From JAMXLJ01 sp036558745 (GTDB lineage Bacteria; Actinomycetota; Acidimicrobiia; IMCC26256; JAMXLJ01), in assembly GCA_036558745.1 (NCBI GenBank), contig DATBEZ010000052.1, positions 62,001 to 126,000 of the forward strand: a stretch of DNA of 64,000 nucleotides, read 5' to 3'. Below, in pieces: positions 52,874 through 63,368 of this stretch (position 1 is the stretch's first letter; every line of letters begins with the position of its first letter). Below the pieces are notes generated by a model, which was not told the origin of the DNA, searched no databases, and worked only from the letters and a program-made list of their open reading frames with translations. The position numbers and the translations under genes are program-made.

Positions 52874-52892
52874 ATCGGCTCCATGAGCCGAT
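52874..52892. terminator. hairpin between convergent genes
   Basis: ATCGGCTC (52874-52881) and GAGCCGAT (52885-52892) are perfectly complementary around CAT, 20-29 bp from the stops of the convergent membrane-protein and exchanger genes. No U-tract; probably a bidirectional stop/stabiliser. Confidence 0.5.
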
Positions 52893-52920
52893 CAGCGTTC
52901 GAACCGACCGAAGGCTTGGG

Positions 52921-53889
52921 TCAGCGGAGGGCGACGGAGAGCAGGAACAGCGGGTAGAGCGCGAGCAGGACGATGCCGTCCGCGCGTCCGAGCGAGTGTC
53001 GAGGGACGCCGAGCACGATGACGACCGCGAGCGCGGCCAGCATCTGCACCGCGGGAACGTGCAGGCTCTGCGCGTCGACGACCGTGAGCGGGCGCACGAG
53101 CGCGGCCGCGCCCAGCGTCATGGTCGCGTTGTACGCGAACGACCCGACGACCGCGGCCACGACGGCCTCGCTCGCGCCCCGGCGCGACGCCGACCACGCG
53201 AGGACCACGAGCTCGAACGCGGTCACGAACCCCACGACCGTGAGGCTGAGGTCGGTCTGGCTCGACTCGACACTGGTGATGCGTCGCACCGCCTCGACGA
53301 GGACCGTCGCGCCCACCGCCATCGCCGCGACCCCCGCGACGACGAGCACGAGCTCCCGGCCCACGCGGGTGCGCACACCGGTCCCGCCCGCGGCCACCTC
53401 GGCCTTCGCCTCGTCGAGCTCCTCCGCCTCGCCGAGGGCGGGTGGCCGGCGCTCCAGGATCCAGATCGTGGCGACATAGACGACGTAGAGCACGACGAGC
53501 AGCGTGCCCTCGGCCCGTCCGACGTGCCCGTCCCACATCGTCACGGTCGCGACCACGCCTGCCGGCAGTCCGAGCGCGGCGTAGCGCACCACCCGGGTTC
53601 CGAACGGCAGCGGCCGGAGACACGCGCCCACGCCGAGCGCGACCAGGCACGCGGCGACGTTCGCACCGATCACGTCGCCCAGCGCGACGGCCGGCACCTT
53701 GCGGACCGCGGCGACCACCGCGGTCGCGAGCTCCTCGGGCTCAGCGCCTGCGAGCAGCAGCGCGAGCGCGAAGGCACTCACGCCCAATCGCACCGACGCC
53801 GCGCTCAGGTGCTCGGCGAAGCTCTCCGCGCCCCAGACGATCCCGCCGACCGCGACGATCAGCGCGACGGCCCACGCCGCATCGTGCAT
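52921..53889 (-). CDS. calcium/cation antiporter (CaCA, YrbG-like)
   Basis: A 322-residue membrane protein with ten predicted helices in two halves. The alpha-1 repeat is AGAEPEELATAV...LGDVIGANVAAC and the alpha-2 repeat FVTAFELVVLAWSASRRGASEAVVAAVVGSFAYN; each has the acidic residue of the ion site (EPEE in the first; E in TAFELV and SEA in the second), although the second repeat diverges from the usual G-S-L-P-E. A cytosolic acidic loop (about 150-172) lies between halves. It begins directly (0 nt gap) before the mnmA stop, so it is the last gene of the cysteine desulfurase-mnmA operon. Confidence 0.85.
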   Translation of the reverse strand: MHDAAWAVALIVAVGGIVWGAESFAEHLSAASVRLGVSAFALALLLAGAEPEELATAVVAAVRKVPAVALGDVIGANVAACLVALGVGACLRPLPFGTRVVRYAALGLPAGVVATVTMWDGHVGRAEGTLLVVLYVVYVATIWILERRPPALGEAEELDEAKAEVAAGGTGVRTRVGRELVLVVAGVAAMAVGATVLVEAVRRITSVESSQTDLSLTVVGFVTAFELVVLAWSASRRGASEAVVAAVVGSFAYNATMTLGAAALVRPLTVVDAQSLHVPAVQMLAALAVVIVLGVPRHSLGRADGIVLLALYPLFLLSVALR

Positions 53890-54909
53890 TCAGCGCGCGA
53901 TGCCGCCGCCGACGACGACGTCGCCGTCGTAGAGGGCGACGGTCTGGCCCGGTGCAACGCGAGGCTCAGGCTCGTCGAGCAGCACCGTGTCGCCCAGGAG
54001 CCGGGCACGGAGCGGCGCACCGTGCGCGCGCACCTGCGCGTGGACCCGACCGTCGTCGGCCGGCCGGTGGAGGACGAGCTCGTCGAGCGCGATCTCGTCG
54101 CGCAGCAAATCCTCGTGGCACCCGATGGTGACCGTCGCGGTCGCCGCGTCGATGGCGGTCACGAACCGCCGCTCGCCGGCCGCGACGCCGACGCGGCGGC
54201 GCTGACCGATGGTGAAGCGTCCGACGCCGTCGTGCCTTCCGACGACACCGCCGTCGACACCGACGATCACACCGGGTGCCATCTCGACCCGCTCGGCGAT
54301 GAACCGCTCCCGGCCGCCGCGCGCGATGAAGCAGACGTCCATGCTCTCCGGTTTCGCCGCGGTGCGCAGTCCCAGGTGGACGGCGTGGGCGCGGACGGCG
54401 GCCTTGTCGAGCTCACCCACCGGCAGCAGGACCCGGTCGAGCACGGGCGGGCCGAGCATGGAGAGCACGTACGACTGGTCCTTCGCCGCGTCGCGACCGC
54501 GCGCGACGAACCGTGCACCCGTGTCACCGACGACGCGCGCGTGGTGACCCGTCGCTACCGCATCGAACCCGAGGGCGTCGGCGCGGGAGAGGAGGTGCCC
54601 GAACTTGACGTGCCGGTTGCACTCCACGCACGGGTTCGGCGTGCGACCGTTCGCGTAGGCGTCGACGTAGGGATCCACGACCTCGTGGTCGAACTCGTCC
54701 GACAGGTTGAGCACGTAGTGCCGGATCCCGAGCTGTGCCGCGACCCGGCGCGCGTCCTCGACGTCGCCGACCGAGCAGCAGCCCGAGTCGGACGGGCCGC
54801 CCCAGAGCTTCAGCGTCATGCCGACCACGTCGTGACCGGCGTCGAGCAGGAGCGCGGCCGCGACGGAGGAGTCGACGCCCCCGCTCATCGCGACGAGCAC
54901 GCGGCTCAT
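53890..54909 (-). CDS. mnmA: tRNA-specific 2-thiouridylase
   Basis: A 339-residue PP-loop enzyme: SGGVDSS near the start, catalytic cysteines in NPCVECNR and ESMDVCF, and FTIGQRRRVGVA. It installs sulfur at wobble U34 of tRNA(Lys/Glu/Gln) using persulfide delivered by the neighbouring cysteine desulfurase. The ATG overlaps the desulfurase stop (ATGA). Confidence 0.96.
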   Translation of the reverse strand: MSRVLVAMSGGVDSSVAAALLLDAGHDVVGMTLKLWGGPSDSGCCSVGDVEDARRVAAQLGIRHYVLNLSDEFDHEVVDPYVDAYANGRTPNPCVECNRHVKFGHLLSRADALGFDAVATGHHARVVGDTGARFVARGRDAAKDQSYVLSMLGPPVLDRVLLPVGELDKAAVRAHAVHLGLRTAAKPESMDVCFIARGGRERFIAERVEMAPGVIVGVDGGVVGRHDGVGRFTIGQRRRVGVAAGERRFVTAIDAATATVTIGCHEDLLRDEIALDELVLHRPADDGRVHAQVRAHGAPLRARLLGDTVLLDEPEPRVAPGQTVALYDGDVVVGGGIAR

Positions 54910-56084
54910 CGGGATGCTCCGACCGCGCGCACCCGCTCCACCGCTTCGGGGATCACCTGCAACGCGCGCTCGACGTCGGCGTTGCTCGACGACCAGCCGA
55001 GCGTGAGCCGCAGCGACGAGCGGGCCGCGTGGCGGTCGTAACCCATCGCCAGCAGCACCGGCGACGGGTCGATCGCACCGGACGCGCACGACGACCCGGC
55101 GGAGGCCGCGATCCCCTCCCCGTCGAGCAGCACGAGCAGCGTCTGCACGTCGAGACCCGGGAACCCGACGTTCACGTTACCGGGCACCTTCCACGACGGG
55201 TCACCGTTCGACCACGAGCCCGGACAGCGCTCGAGCAAGCCGCGCTCGAGCCGGTCGCGCAGCGCGCGGATGCGGATGTTCTCGTCGTCGCGCTCCGCGG
55301 CGGCGAGGCCGAGCGCGGTCGCGAGCCCGACCGCCGCCGCGACATCGACGGTGCCGGAGCGCAGCCCGCGCTCCTGACCCCCACCGTCGGCCTCGGGGCG
55401 CACACGCGCGCCGCCGCGAACGACGAGCGCGCCCGAGCCCTTCGGGCCGCCGATCTTGTGCGCGGAGATCGACACGAGATCGGCGACCGCCGCCATGCGG
55501 GCGAGGTCGAGCCAGGGCGCGCCCTGCACCGCGTCGGTGTGGAACCGTGCGTTCGGCGCGCGCTCCCGCACCGCGATCGCGACATCGGCGAGCGGTTGCA
55601 CCGTGCCGATCTCGTTGTTCACCGTCATCACCGACACGACGGCGGTGCGCTCGTCGAGCGCGTCCGCGAGCGCGTCGACGTCCACGATGCCCTCGCGTCG
55701 CACCGGCACCCGCGTCACCCGGAACCCGTCGACCTCGAGCCGGTCGGCCGACGCGAGCACCGCGGGGTGCTCGAACGCGGAGACGACCACGCCGTCGCCG
55801 AGTGACGCGTCGCGCGCGCCGCGGGCCACGCCCTTCACCGCGAGGCCGTCGGCCTCGGTGCCGCCGCTCGTGAACACGATCTCGTCGGGGCGCGCGCCGA
55901 CGACGTCGGCCACCTGCTCCCTGGCTTCCTCGAGGGCGTTCTTGGCGGCCCGGGCCACCGCGTGCGCGCCCGACGGGTTGCCGAAGTGCTCCGTGAGGAA
56001 CGGCAGCATCGCCGAGACGACGCCGGGACGGAGGGGCGTGGTGGCCGCGTGGTCGAGGTACACCCCACCTCGCGACGAGTCCAT
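54906..56084 (-). CDS. cysteine desulfurase (NifS/IscS-like)
   Basis: A 392-residue class V PLP enzyme with YLDHAATTPLRPGV, PLP Lys210 (SISAHKIGGPKG) and the active-site Cys332 (GSSCASG). The short loop before Cys332 fits the NifS/IscS group. It mobilises sulfur from cysteine; its overlap with mnmA shows it feeds tRNA thiolation. TACACT is 8 nt before the ATG. Confidence 0.95.
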   Translation of the reverse strand: MDSSRGGVYLDHAATTPLRPGVVSAMLPFLTEHFGNPSGAHAVARAAKNALEEAREQVADVVGARPDEIVFTSGGTEADGLAVKGVARGARDASLGDGVVVSAFEHPAVLASADRLEVDGFRVTRVPVRREGIVDVDALADALDERTAVVSVMTVNNEIGTVQPLADVAIAVRERAPNARFHTDAVQGAPWLDLARMAAVADLVSISAHKIGGPKGSGALVVRGGARVRPEADGGGQERGLRSGTVDVAAAVGLATALGLAAAERDDENIRIRALRDRLERGLLERCPGSWSNGDPSWKVPGNVNVGFPGLDVQTLLVLLDGEGIAASAGSSCASGAIDPSPVLLAMGYDRHAARSSLRLTLGWSSSNADVERALQVIPEAVERVRAVGASR

Positions 56085-56092
56085 CGGGTCCG

Positions 56093-56098
56093 AGTGTA
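56093..56098 (-). promoter_or_regulatory. -10 box (TACACT) of the desulfurase-mnmA-CaCA operon, leaderless type
   Basis: TACACT on the gene strand ends 8 nt before the ATG at 56084; no ribosome site in between. Confidence 0.5.
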
Positions 56099-56102
56099 GG
56101 CA

Positions 56103-56129
56103 GGCGCCGGGACCCTCGACCCCGGCGCC
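56103..56129 (-). terminator. hairpin after the broken lipoprotein gene
   Basis: GGCGCCGGG (56103-56111) and CCCGGCGCC (56121-56129) pair perfectly, 9 bp with a 9-nt loop, 38 nt after the lipoprotein stop. No U-tract. It would isolate the desulfurase promoter. Confidence 0.45.
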
Positions 56130-56166
56130 CGCCCTTCGTTCCTGCAGCCCCGGTCGGATCCTTCGG

Positions 56167-57173
56167 CTACTTCAGCCCCTCGGTCGGGAAGCCGCCGAGG
56201 TAGGCGAGGACCGGCTGTTGAGGGAGCCGTCCCAGTAGCTCGTGAGCGCGTCGAGCTTGTCGCTCGCGTCGCCCTCGCGGTCGATGCTCGCGATCTGGTT
56301 GTCGGCCACCGTCGACGAGACCTGCGGTGCGGTTGTCGAGGCTGACCGCGCCACCGATCTCCGCGTCGTCGCTCACCAGTCCGGTGCCGAAGTGCTGTCG
56401 TTCGACGCCTTCGCGTCGAACTGCCCGAACTGCGCCAGGCTTGCCGCGTCGATCGCGTTGCCGTACGCGGCGATCAACGCCGCCGCGTCGCTCTCCGTCG
56501 CGGGCCGGAACGTCTTGAAGTCGTCACCTTGGAGAGGAACGCCTGCGCGCCCTGGGTCAGGTGGATCTGCAGCGCCTGGCCCGTCTGCACCGCGGCGTTG
56601 GCGAGCCCGGCGGCCTCCACCGACTTCTGGAACGCGCCGGCCTGCAGGCCCTCGTCGGCGAGCTTCTTCGCCTGCTCCTGGGCGGTGTTGGCCTGATCGG
56701 TGATCCCCGACAGTTCGTTCTGGATCGTCGGGCTGAGGCTGTTGCACCGACCGGCGGACGTCTCGAACCTGGCGAGCCTGGACGCCCCTTGCGCTGATCC
56801 TCGTCGACCACGTCGACGAGCTGACCGCTGTCGTCCTTGCTGTTGCGCTGGCCGAGCGGGATGAGCATGCGCGTCTTCTTGGCCGCGATCACACCGTCGA
56901 CCTTGTAGGGGATGCCCCCGACCGGACCGATCGTGGCGTCGATCTTGCCGGTGACGTCGAAGTCGACCTCGCGGTCACCGGATTGGTGCCGCCGGTCGAC
57001 GTGCCGTCGGCGTCGCTCGCGACGAAGAGCGGGTTCACCGAAACGGCCGGTGTTGGACGGGCCCGGCGCGGTCGTCGTCTTGGTCTTGTCATGCTGCTGC
57101 CGCCGCCGCATGCAGTGGCGACGATCGCGCCCACCGCGAGGATGGCCGTCGCCCGAACCCCGAACCGCCGCAT
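56167..57173 (-). pseudogene. lipoprotein gene broken by about eight frameshifts
   Basis: Reading the minus strand and changing frame where needed gives one continuous protein of about 330 residues. It begins with a lipoprotein signal peptide (MRRFGVRATAILAVG, lipobox VATAC followed by GGGSS), then VNPLFVASDADGTSTGG, DFDVTGKIDATIGPVGGIPYKVDG, an alpha-helical segment (TIQNELSGITDQANTAQEQA), DDFKTFRPATESDAAALIAAYG and the end LAYLGGFPTEGLK. Frame changes fall near 57091, 57040, 56980, 56785, 56525, 56393, 56325 and 56217. Each piece has good coding composition, so this is either a very recent pseudogene or a cluster of sequence errors. Family not recognised; an extracytoplasmic lipoprotein is certain from the N-terminus only. 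Confidence 0.75.
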
Positions 57174-57288
57174 GGTCGGCCAAATGTTGTCCTGCCTTCG
57201 TCCGCCGCGACGCGCCAGAGGAGGCTCGTCAGGGCGACGGAACCCGTCGCGCACCTGCGACCGCCGGATAACTGTCACACCCCCGCCC

Positions 57289-57294
57289 GATACT
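57289..57294 (+). promoter_or_regulatory. -10-like box (GATACT) of the small gene at 57301
   Basis: GATACT ends 6 nt before the ATG; one mismatch to TATACT. Short CGGAGC follows, which could also act as a weak ribosome site. Confidence 0.4.
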
Positions 57295-57300
57295 CGGAGC

Positions 57301-57462
57301 ATGGGTACGCAGCTTCGACTCCTCGACGGTGAGGGCGCCCGCTCGTGGCGCCTCGACGCACGCACACGCCGGGTCGGGCGCGACGGCGTCGCCAATGCCC
57401 GCCGCGCGCTCGAGCAGGCACGCGTCCCCGAGCCCGCGAAGGAGCTCCGGCGCGCCGGATGA
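57301..57462 (+). CDS. small conserved-looking protein (53 aa)
   Basis: MGTQLRLLDGEGARSWRLDA then TRRVGRDGVANARRALEQAR: a short strand followed by a basic helix, the layout of small actinobacterial proteins of unknown function with an RRxGRxGxxxAR core. Start supported by the -10-like box. Convergent with the mutase gene 27 nt away. Confidence 0.55.
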   Translation: MGTQLRLLDGEGARSWRLDARTRRVGRDGVANARRALEQARVPEPAKELRRAG

Positions 57463-57489
57463 CCGATGCAGAGCAGTCGCGCGCGACGG

Positions 57490-59091
<1,602 letters not shown>

Positions 59092-59255
59092 CGCTCCACC
59101 ATCCTCGCTGCCGGTGGGCGGCGCGTCGTCGGAGCGCCGGCCCTGATCACCATCTGCGCCGGTCGCCTCCCGGCCCCGCGGCGGCAAGGGTACCGGCGCC
59201 CGGCAAGGGGCTCGAAACCCTCATACGACCCCGGGCACCTGCCGACACGAAGACT

Positions 59256-62200
59256 GTGTCAGCTTCAGGCAGGCCGGGTTCCCCCGCGCGCGCGCACCGG
59301 CGCGCGCCCGTCGCCCCGGTCGAGCCGCGCCCGCAGCGGCCCGGACCCGTCGGCGACCTCCGGGCGCGGGTCGTCGGCTCGCGCTGGGTCCAGTCGCGCT
59401 GGACGCCGTGGGTGCTGCTCGCGGTCTGCATCGGGGCGACCTCCGGCTTGTGGGCCCACGGCCTCGCGACCCGCGACACCGCCCGCCGGAAGGAGGCCCG
59501 CGCCTACCAGTCCGACCTGAACCGGGCCGTCCACGGCCAGCTCGACCAGATCCGCACGACCCTGGGCGGGGTGGCCCGGCTCTTCACCGCGGACGGCATC
59601 CCGAGCAACGCCGACTTCGCGGCCTACACCGCCACGGTGAGCCTCAGCCAGCGGGAGCCCGGGCTCGTGGGGCTCGGCTTCGTCAACGTCGGACCCGACG
59701 GCAAGCTCCTCGTCGGCGAGGTGTCACCGCCCGCCCTCACCCAGCTGATCTCGGGCGTCGACCTCCGGCGACTCCCCGGCGCGGTCGGGCTCGTCGACGC
59801 GACGCAACCTCCGGGCTCGGTCGCGGTGACCGACCACTTCCGGCTGAAGGGCGCGTCCTCGCCCGACATCCTCGGCGACCGCACGATGTTCGGCGTGGTG
59901 TCGCGCCTCTACGGGACGTCGCCGACGCCGGCGCGCGTCGGCGGCTTGACGACCGAGGCGACGGGATGGCTCGGCGCGGTCGTCGACGGCCAACAGTTCC
60001 TCCAGAGCGTGCTCGCGCGCACGCCCGCGACCCAGCGGATCGAGCTCTTCGATGGCAACGGGACGAGCGCGCACGCCGCGGTCGCGACGTTGCCGGCCGG
60101 CCGGGTGGCCACGGAGCGTCCGGCGTCGCGGCGCGTGCTGCACGTCCGGATCGACCACCACGAGTGGACGCTGCGGTACCAGGCCGTGTTCGACGCCGAG
60201 AGCCCGCAGGCCGCGTCGGCCCGTCGACTGCTGCTCTGGTCCGGGCTCGCGCTGAGCTTCCTCGTCTTCCTCATCGCGCAACTCGTCCGTCGCTCGGAGC
60301 GTCGGGCGCAACGCATGGTGAACGACACCACCGAGTCGCTGCGCGCGAGCCAGGCGTGGTTCGAGGCCATCGTCCAGAACGCGACCGACATCGTGTTCGT
60401 GGTCGACGAGGCGGGCACCGTGCGCTACGTGAGCCCCTCGTACGAGCGCATCCTCGGCTTCGCTCCGTCGCACGGTATGGGCCGACCCATCACCGACCTC
60501 GTGCACCCCGACGACCGCGAGCGTGCCGCGCTGGCGTTCCTCGAGTTCGTCGAGGGCAACAACCTCGAGCCGCTCCGGGCCCGCACGATGCGAGCCGACG
60601 GGCGCTGGGCCGAGATCGAGGCCGTGGCCGCGAACCTGGTCGACAACCCCGTCATCTCCGGTCACGTGATCACGGTGCGCGACGTCACCGAGCGGCGCCA
60701 GACCGCGCTCGCGCTGGCCGAGGCCCAGGAGCGGTTCCGGGCCGCGTTCGAGCAGGCGCCGATCGGCATGGTGCTGACCACGACCGCGGGGCTGATCCTG
60801 CGGGCCAACTACGCGATCGCGCGCATGATCGGCTACACGGCCGAGGAGCTCGTCGGCATGACGATGCTCGACCTCACCCACCCCGACGACCTCGAGGTGA
60901 GCGAGTCCGAGATCCAGCGGATCCGTTTCGGTTCGCACGACGGCTACCGGCTGGAGAAGCGGTACGTCCACCGCGACGGTCGCGTCGTGTGGGCGGCGAC
61001 GAGCGTGTCGATCGTGCGCGACGAGGCGGGCGCGGCGCTGTACGCCATCGGCCAGATCGAGGACATCACCGAGCGCAAGGCGATCGGCGAGCGTCTGGCG
61101 CACGCGGCCATTCACGACCCGCTGACGGGCCTGCCGAACCGGGTGCTGTTCATGGACCGCCTCGAGCACGCGCTCGCGGTCGCGGCGCGCGGCCAGCGTC
61201 GGGTCGCGGTCGTGTTCCTCGACCTCGACCGGTTCAAGTTCGTGAACGACAGCCTCGGGCACGCGGTGGGCGACCGTCTGCTGGTCGCGGTGGCCGACCG
61301 CCTGCGCAGCGCGTTGCGTCCGTCCGACACGGTCGCGCGCTTCGGTGGTGACGAGTTCGTGGTGCTCTGCGACGACGTCGCGGGCGAGGAGGCGACGCTC
61401 GACATCGCGTCCCGCATGGCCAAGGCGGTCGCGCGTCCGGTGCTGTTGCCCGAGGGCGAGGTGTTCGTGACCGCGAGCCTCGGTGTCGCGGTCTCCAGCC
61501 GTCCTGGCGACACGGCCGACAGCCTGCTGCGCGACGCCGACACCGCGATGTACCGGGCCAAGGAGCAGGGCCGCGCCCGCACCGAGGTGTTCGACGAGCG
61601 CACGCACGCGCGGGCCGTCCACCAGCTGCGCACGGGCAACGACCTGCACCGCGCGCTCGAGCGGGGCGAGTTCCGCGTGCACTACCAGCCCGTCGTGCAC
61701 CTGAACGACGGCAGCATCGGCGGCTTCGAGGCGCTGGTGCGCTGGCAGCACCCGACGCGCGGGCTCATCCACCCGGGCGAGTTCATCACCCTGGCCGAGG
61801 AGACCGGCCTCATCGTGCCCCTCGGCCTGTGGGTGCTCGAGGAGGCGTGCACCCAGGTCGCGACGTGGCAGGCGTCCCGGCCCGCGGAGCGCGAGCCCCT
61901 GTGCATCAGCGTGAACCTCTCGCCGCGCCAGCTCGCGGAGCCGACGCTGGCCGACGACATCGCGCGCATCCTCGAACGCAGCGGCATCGATCACGACGCG
62001 GTCTGGCTCGAGATCACCGAGAGCACGCTGATGCACGACGCCGAGTCGGCCATCAGCGCGTTGCGGGCGCTGCGCAGCCTCGGTGTGCACCTCTCCGTCG
62101 ACGACTTCGGCACCGGCTACTCGTCGCTGAGCTACTTGAAGCGGTTCCCGGTCGAGGCGTTGAAGGTGGACCGCAGCTTCGTCGACGGGCTCGGCCGCGA

Positions 62201-62444
62201 GCCCGGCGACACCGCGATCGTCACCGCGGTCGTCACGCTCGCCCACGCGCTCGGGTTGCGCGCGGTCGCCGAAGGTGTCGAGACCGAGGTGCAGGTGCGG
62301 GAGCTGCGCGCGCTCGGCTGCGACCTGGCCCAGGGCTACCTGTTCAGCACGCCCAAGCACGCCGACCACGTGGGCGACGGCGCGCCCGACGACCCCGAGC
62401 TGTGGCGCCGGGCCGAGCGCACCGCGGAGACCGGCGCCGCGTAA
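59256..62444 (+). CDS. membrane CHASE-PAS-PAS-GGDEF-EAL protein
   Basis: A 1062-residue protein: membrane helix (about 50-68), an extracytoplasmic CHASE-like domain (about 90-315, with TADGIPSNADFAAYTATVSL and EPGLVGLGFVNV), a second helix (about 325-345), two PAS domains (about 375-480 and 495-610), GGDEF at 697-701 with I-site RPSD five residues earlier, and EAL at 825-827. Both catalytic signatures are intact. CHASE senses a small periplasmic ligand. It is the second composite c-di-GMP protein in the window and shares its GGDEF-EAL half with the one at 10603, suggesting duplication with exchanged sensors. GTG start, weak ribosome site. Confidence 0.93.
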   Translation: MSASGRPGSPARAHRRAPVAPVEPRPQRPGPVGDLRARVVGSRWVQSRWTPWVLLAVCIGATSGLWAHGLATRDTARRKEARAYQSDLNRAVHGQLDQIRTTLGGVARLFTADGIPSNADFAAYTATVSLSQREPGLVGLGFVNVGPDGKLLVGEVSPPALTQLISGVDLRRLPGAVGLVDATQPPGSVAVTDHFRLKGASSPDILGDRTMFGVVSRLYGTSPTPARVGGLTTEATGWLGAVVDGQQFLQSVLARTPATQRIELFDGNGTSAHAAVATLPAGRVATERPASRRVLHVRIDHHEWTLRYQAVFDAESPQAASARRLLLWSGLALSFLVFLIAQLVRRSERRAQRMVNDTTESLRASQAWFEAIVQNATDIVFVVDEAGTVRYVSPSYERILGFAPSHGMGRPITDLVHPDDRERAALAFLEFVEGNNLEPLRARTMRADGRWAEIEAVAANLVDNPVISGHVITVRDVTERRQTALALAEAQERFRAAFEQAPIGMVLTTTAGLILRANYAIARMIGYTAEELVGMTMLDLTHPDDLEVSESEIQRIRFGSHDGYRLEKRYVHRDGRVVWAATSVSIVRDEAGAALYAIGQIEDITERKAIGERLAHAAIHDPLTGLPNRVLFMDRLEHALAVAARGQRRVAVVFLDLDRFKFVNDSLGHAVGDRLLVAVADRLRSALRPSDTVARFGGDEFVVLCDDVAGEEATLDIASRMAKAVARPVLLPEGEVFVTASLGVAVSSRPGDTADSLLRDADTAMYRAKEQGRARTEVFDERTHARAVHQLRTGNDLHRALERGEFRVHYQPVVHLNDGSIGGFEALVRWQHPTRGLIHPGEFITLAEETGLIVPLGLWVLEEACTQVATWQASRPAEREPLCISVNLSPRQLAEPTLADDIARILERSGIDHDAVWLEITESTLMHDAESAISALRALRSLGVHLSVDDFGTGYSSLSYLKRFPVEALKVDRSFVDGLGREPGDTAIVTAVVTLAHALGLRAVAEGVETEVQVRELRALGCDLAQGYLFSTPKHADHVGDGAPDDPELWRRAERTAETGAA

Positions 62445-62460
62445 CCGCTCCCCCTCGGCT

Positions 62461-62505
62461 TCGTGTGGATGTGGATCACGGTCTTCGTGACTGACATCCA
62501 CACGA
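62461..62505. terminator. bidirectional hairpin between convergent genes
   Basis: TCGTGTGGATGT (62461-62472) and ACATCCACACGA (62494-62505) are perfect 12-bp arms; inside, TCACG and CGTGA (62476-62480 / 62486-62490) pair in register. It sits between the stops of the GGDEF-EAL gene (62444) and the TadG-like gene (62515). No U-run; flanking CCTCG/CGAGG extends it. Confidence 0.7.
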
Positions 62506-62514
62506 GCGAGGCCC

Positions 62515-62940
62515 CTACCCGCTGCGCCGGGGTGCGGCCCGCGCGTGCGCGCCGATCGTCTCGCTCGTGAGCCCGACGACACGGAGGAAGACGGCTGGCA
62601 CCGGGCGGGAGATGCGCACCTCGATCGCGTCGGTCGAGGCCACGACATCCACCTGCGTGTCACGCGGCAGGTTGGCGGCCTCCAGGATCGCGACAGCCGC
62701 GGCGCGCGCCCGGTCGGGATCGAGGCGCAGCTGCGTACCCCGGCTCGCGCGGTACGCCTGCTCGTCGATCGCCGACGCGCCAGCGAGCGCGGCCGAGTCG
62801 GCGACGGCCGAGAGATCGCGTCGCGCCGTGAACAAGCGCGCACCGTCGACCGCGACGCCGACGAACGCGACCGCGAGCACCAGCGTCCCGATGAGGAACA
62901 CCGCGGCCTGACCCCGCTCGTGCGTGCGCCGGCTCGTCAC
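62515..62940 (-). CDS. TadG-like pilus assembly protein
   Basis: A 141-residue protein with the PF13400-type start ERGQAAVFLIGTLVLAVAFVGVAVDGARLFTARRDLSAVADSAALAGAS, one N-terminal membrane helix (about 10-32) and an extracytoplasmic alpha/beta tail. TadG and TadE are pseudopilin-like components of Flp/tad pili. The GTG overlaps the preceding stop (GTGA). Short compared with full TadG (about 400-500 residues), which keeps only the N-terminal region. Confidence 0.8.
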   Translation of the reverse strand: MTSRRTHERGQAAVFLIGTLVLAVAFVGVAVDGARLFTARRDLSAVADSAALAGASAIDEQAYRASRGTQLRLDPDRARAAAVAILEAANLPRDTQVDVVASTDAIEVRISRPVPAVFLRVVGLTSETIGAHARAAPRRSG

Positions 62941-63368
62941 CCCGAGCTGCCGAAGCTGCGGTAGCGATCGAGCTGCACGACGTGCGTCGCCTCCACCGGG
63001 ACCCGCAGCGAGGGGATCACGCTGCCGACGAACGGGAGCCGGAACACCGCCACCTCGGTCTCGACCGTGACCCGCAGCACCTCGCCACGCGCGACGCGAC
63101 CGCTGACGCGCGCGTGCAGCGACCCGGCGGGGAGACCGTGGTCGCGTTCGATCTGCGCCACGACGGCCGCGGCGCGCGCATCGGCGCCCGCCTCGCTGTC
63201 GGCCAACACGACGACGCGACCGACCTCACGGGCGCCGGCCGACGTCGCGAGCGTCGCACGGTGCAACAACCCGAAGAGGACCACGACCTGGAGCAGCAAC
63301 CCGAACCCGAAGATGCCGAGCACGCTGAACTCGATGATCGACGAGCCCCGCTCCGCCCGCGCGTTCAC
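62937..63368 (-). CDS. TadE-like pilus protein
   Basis: A 143-residue protein with start ERGSSIIEFSVLGIFGFGLLLQVVVLFGLLHR: the RGSxxxEF pseudopilin-type N-terminus and one membrane helix, then a basic extracytoplasmic tail. GTG start overlapping the stop of the next gene upstream (GTGA), so the three tad genes are translationally coupled. Confidence 0.8.
   Translation of the reverse strand: MNARAERGSSIIEFSVLGIFGFGLLLQVVVLFGLLHRATLATSAGAREVGRVVVLADSEAGADARAAAVVAQIERDHGLPAGSLHARVSGRVARGEVLRVTVETEVAVFRLPFVGSVIPSLRVPVEATHVVQLDRYRSFGSSG

Noticed and set aside
52862..52910. tRNA-like T-arm (GCGTTCGAACCG)
   Set aside because: No acceptor or anticodon arm in register; the sequence is a terminator-like hairpin between convergent genes.
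59724..62843. 1039-codon minus-strand frame opposite the CHASE-GGDEF-EAL gene
   Set aside because: Shadow frame as above; it also runs through the TadG-like gene region in the wrong frame.
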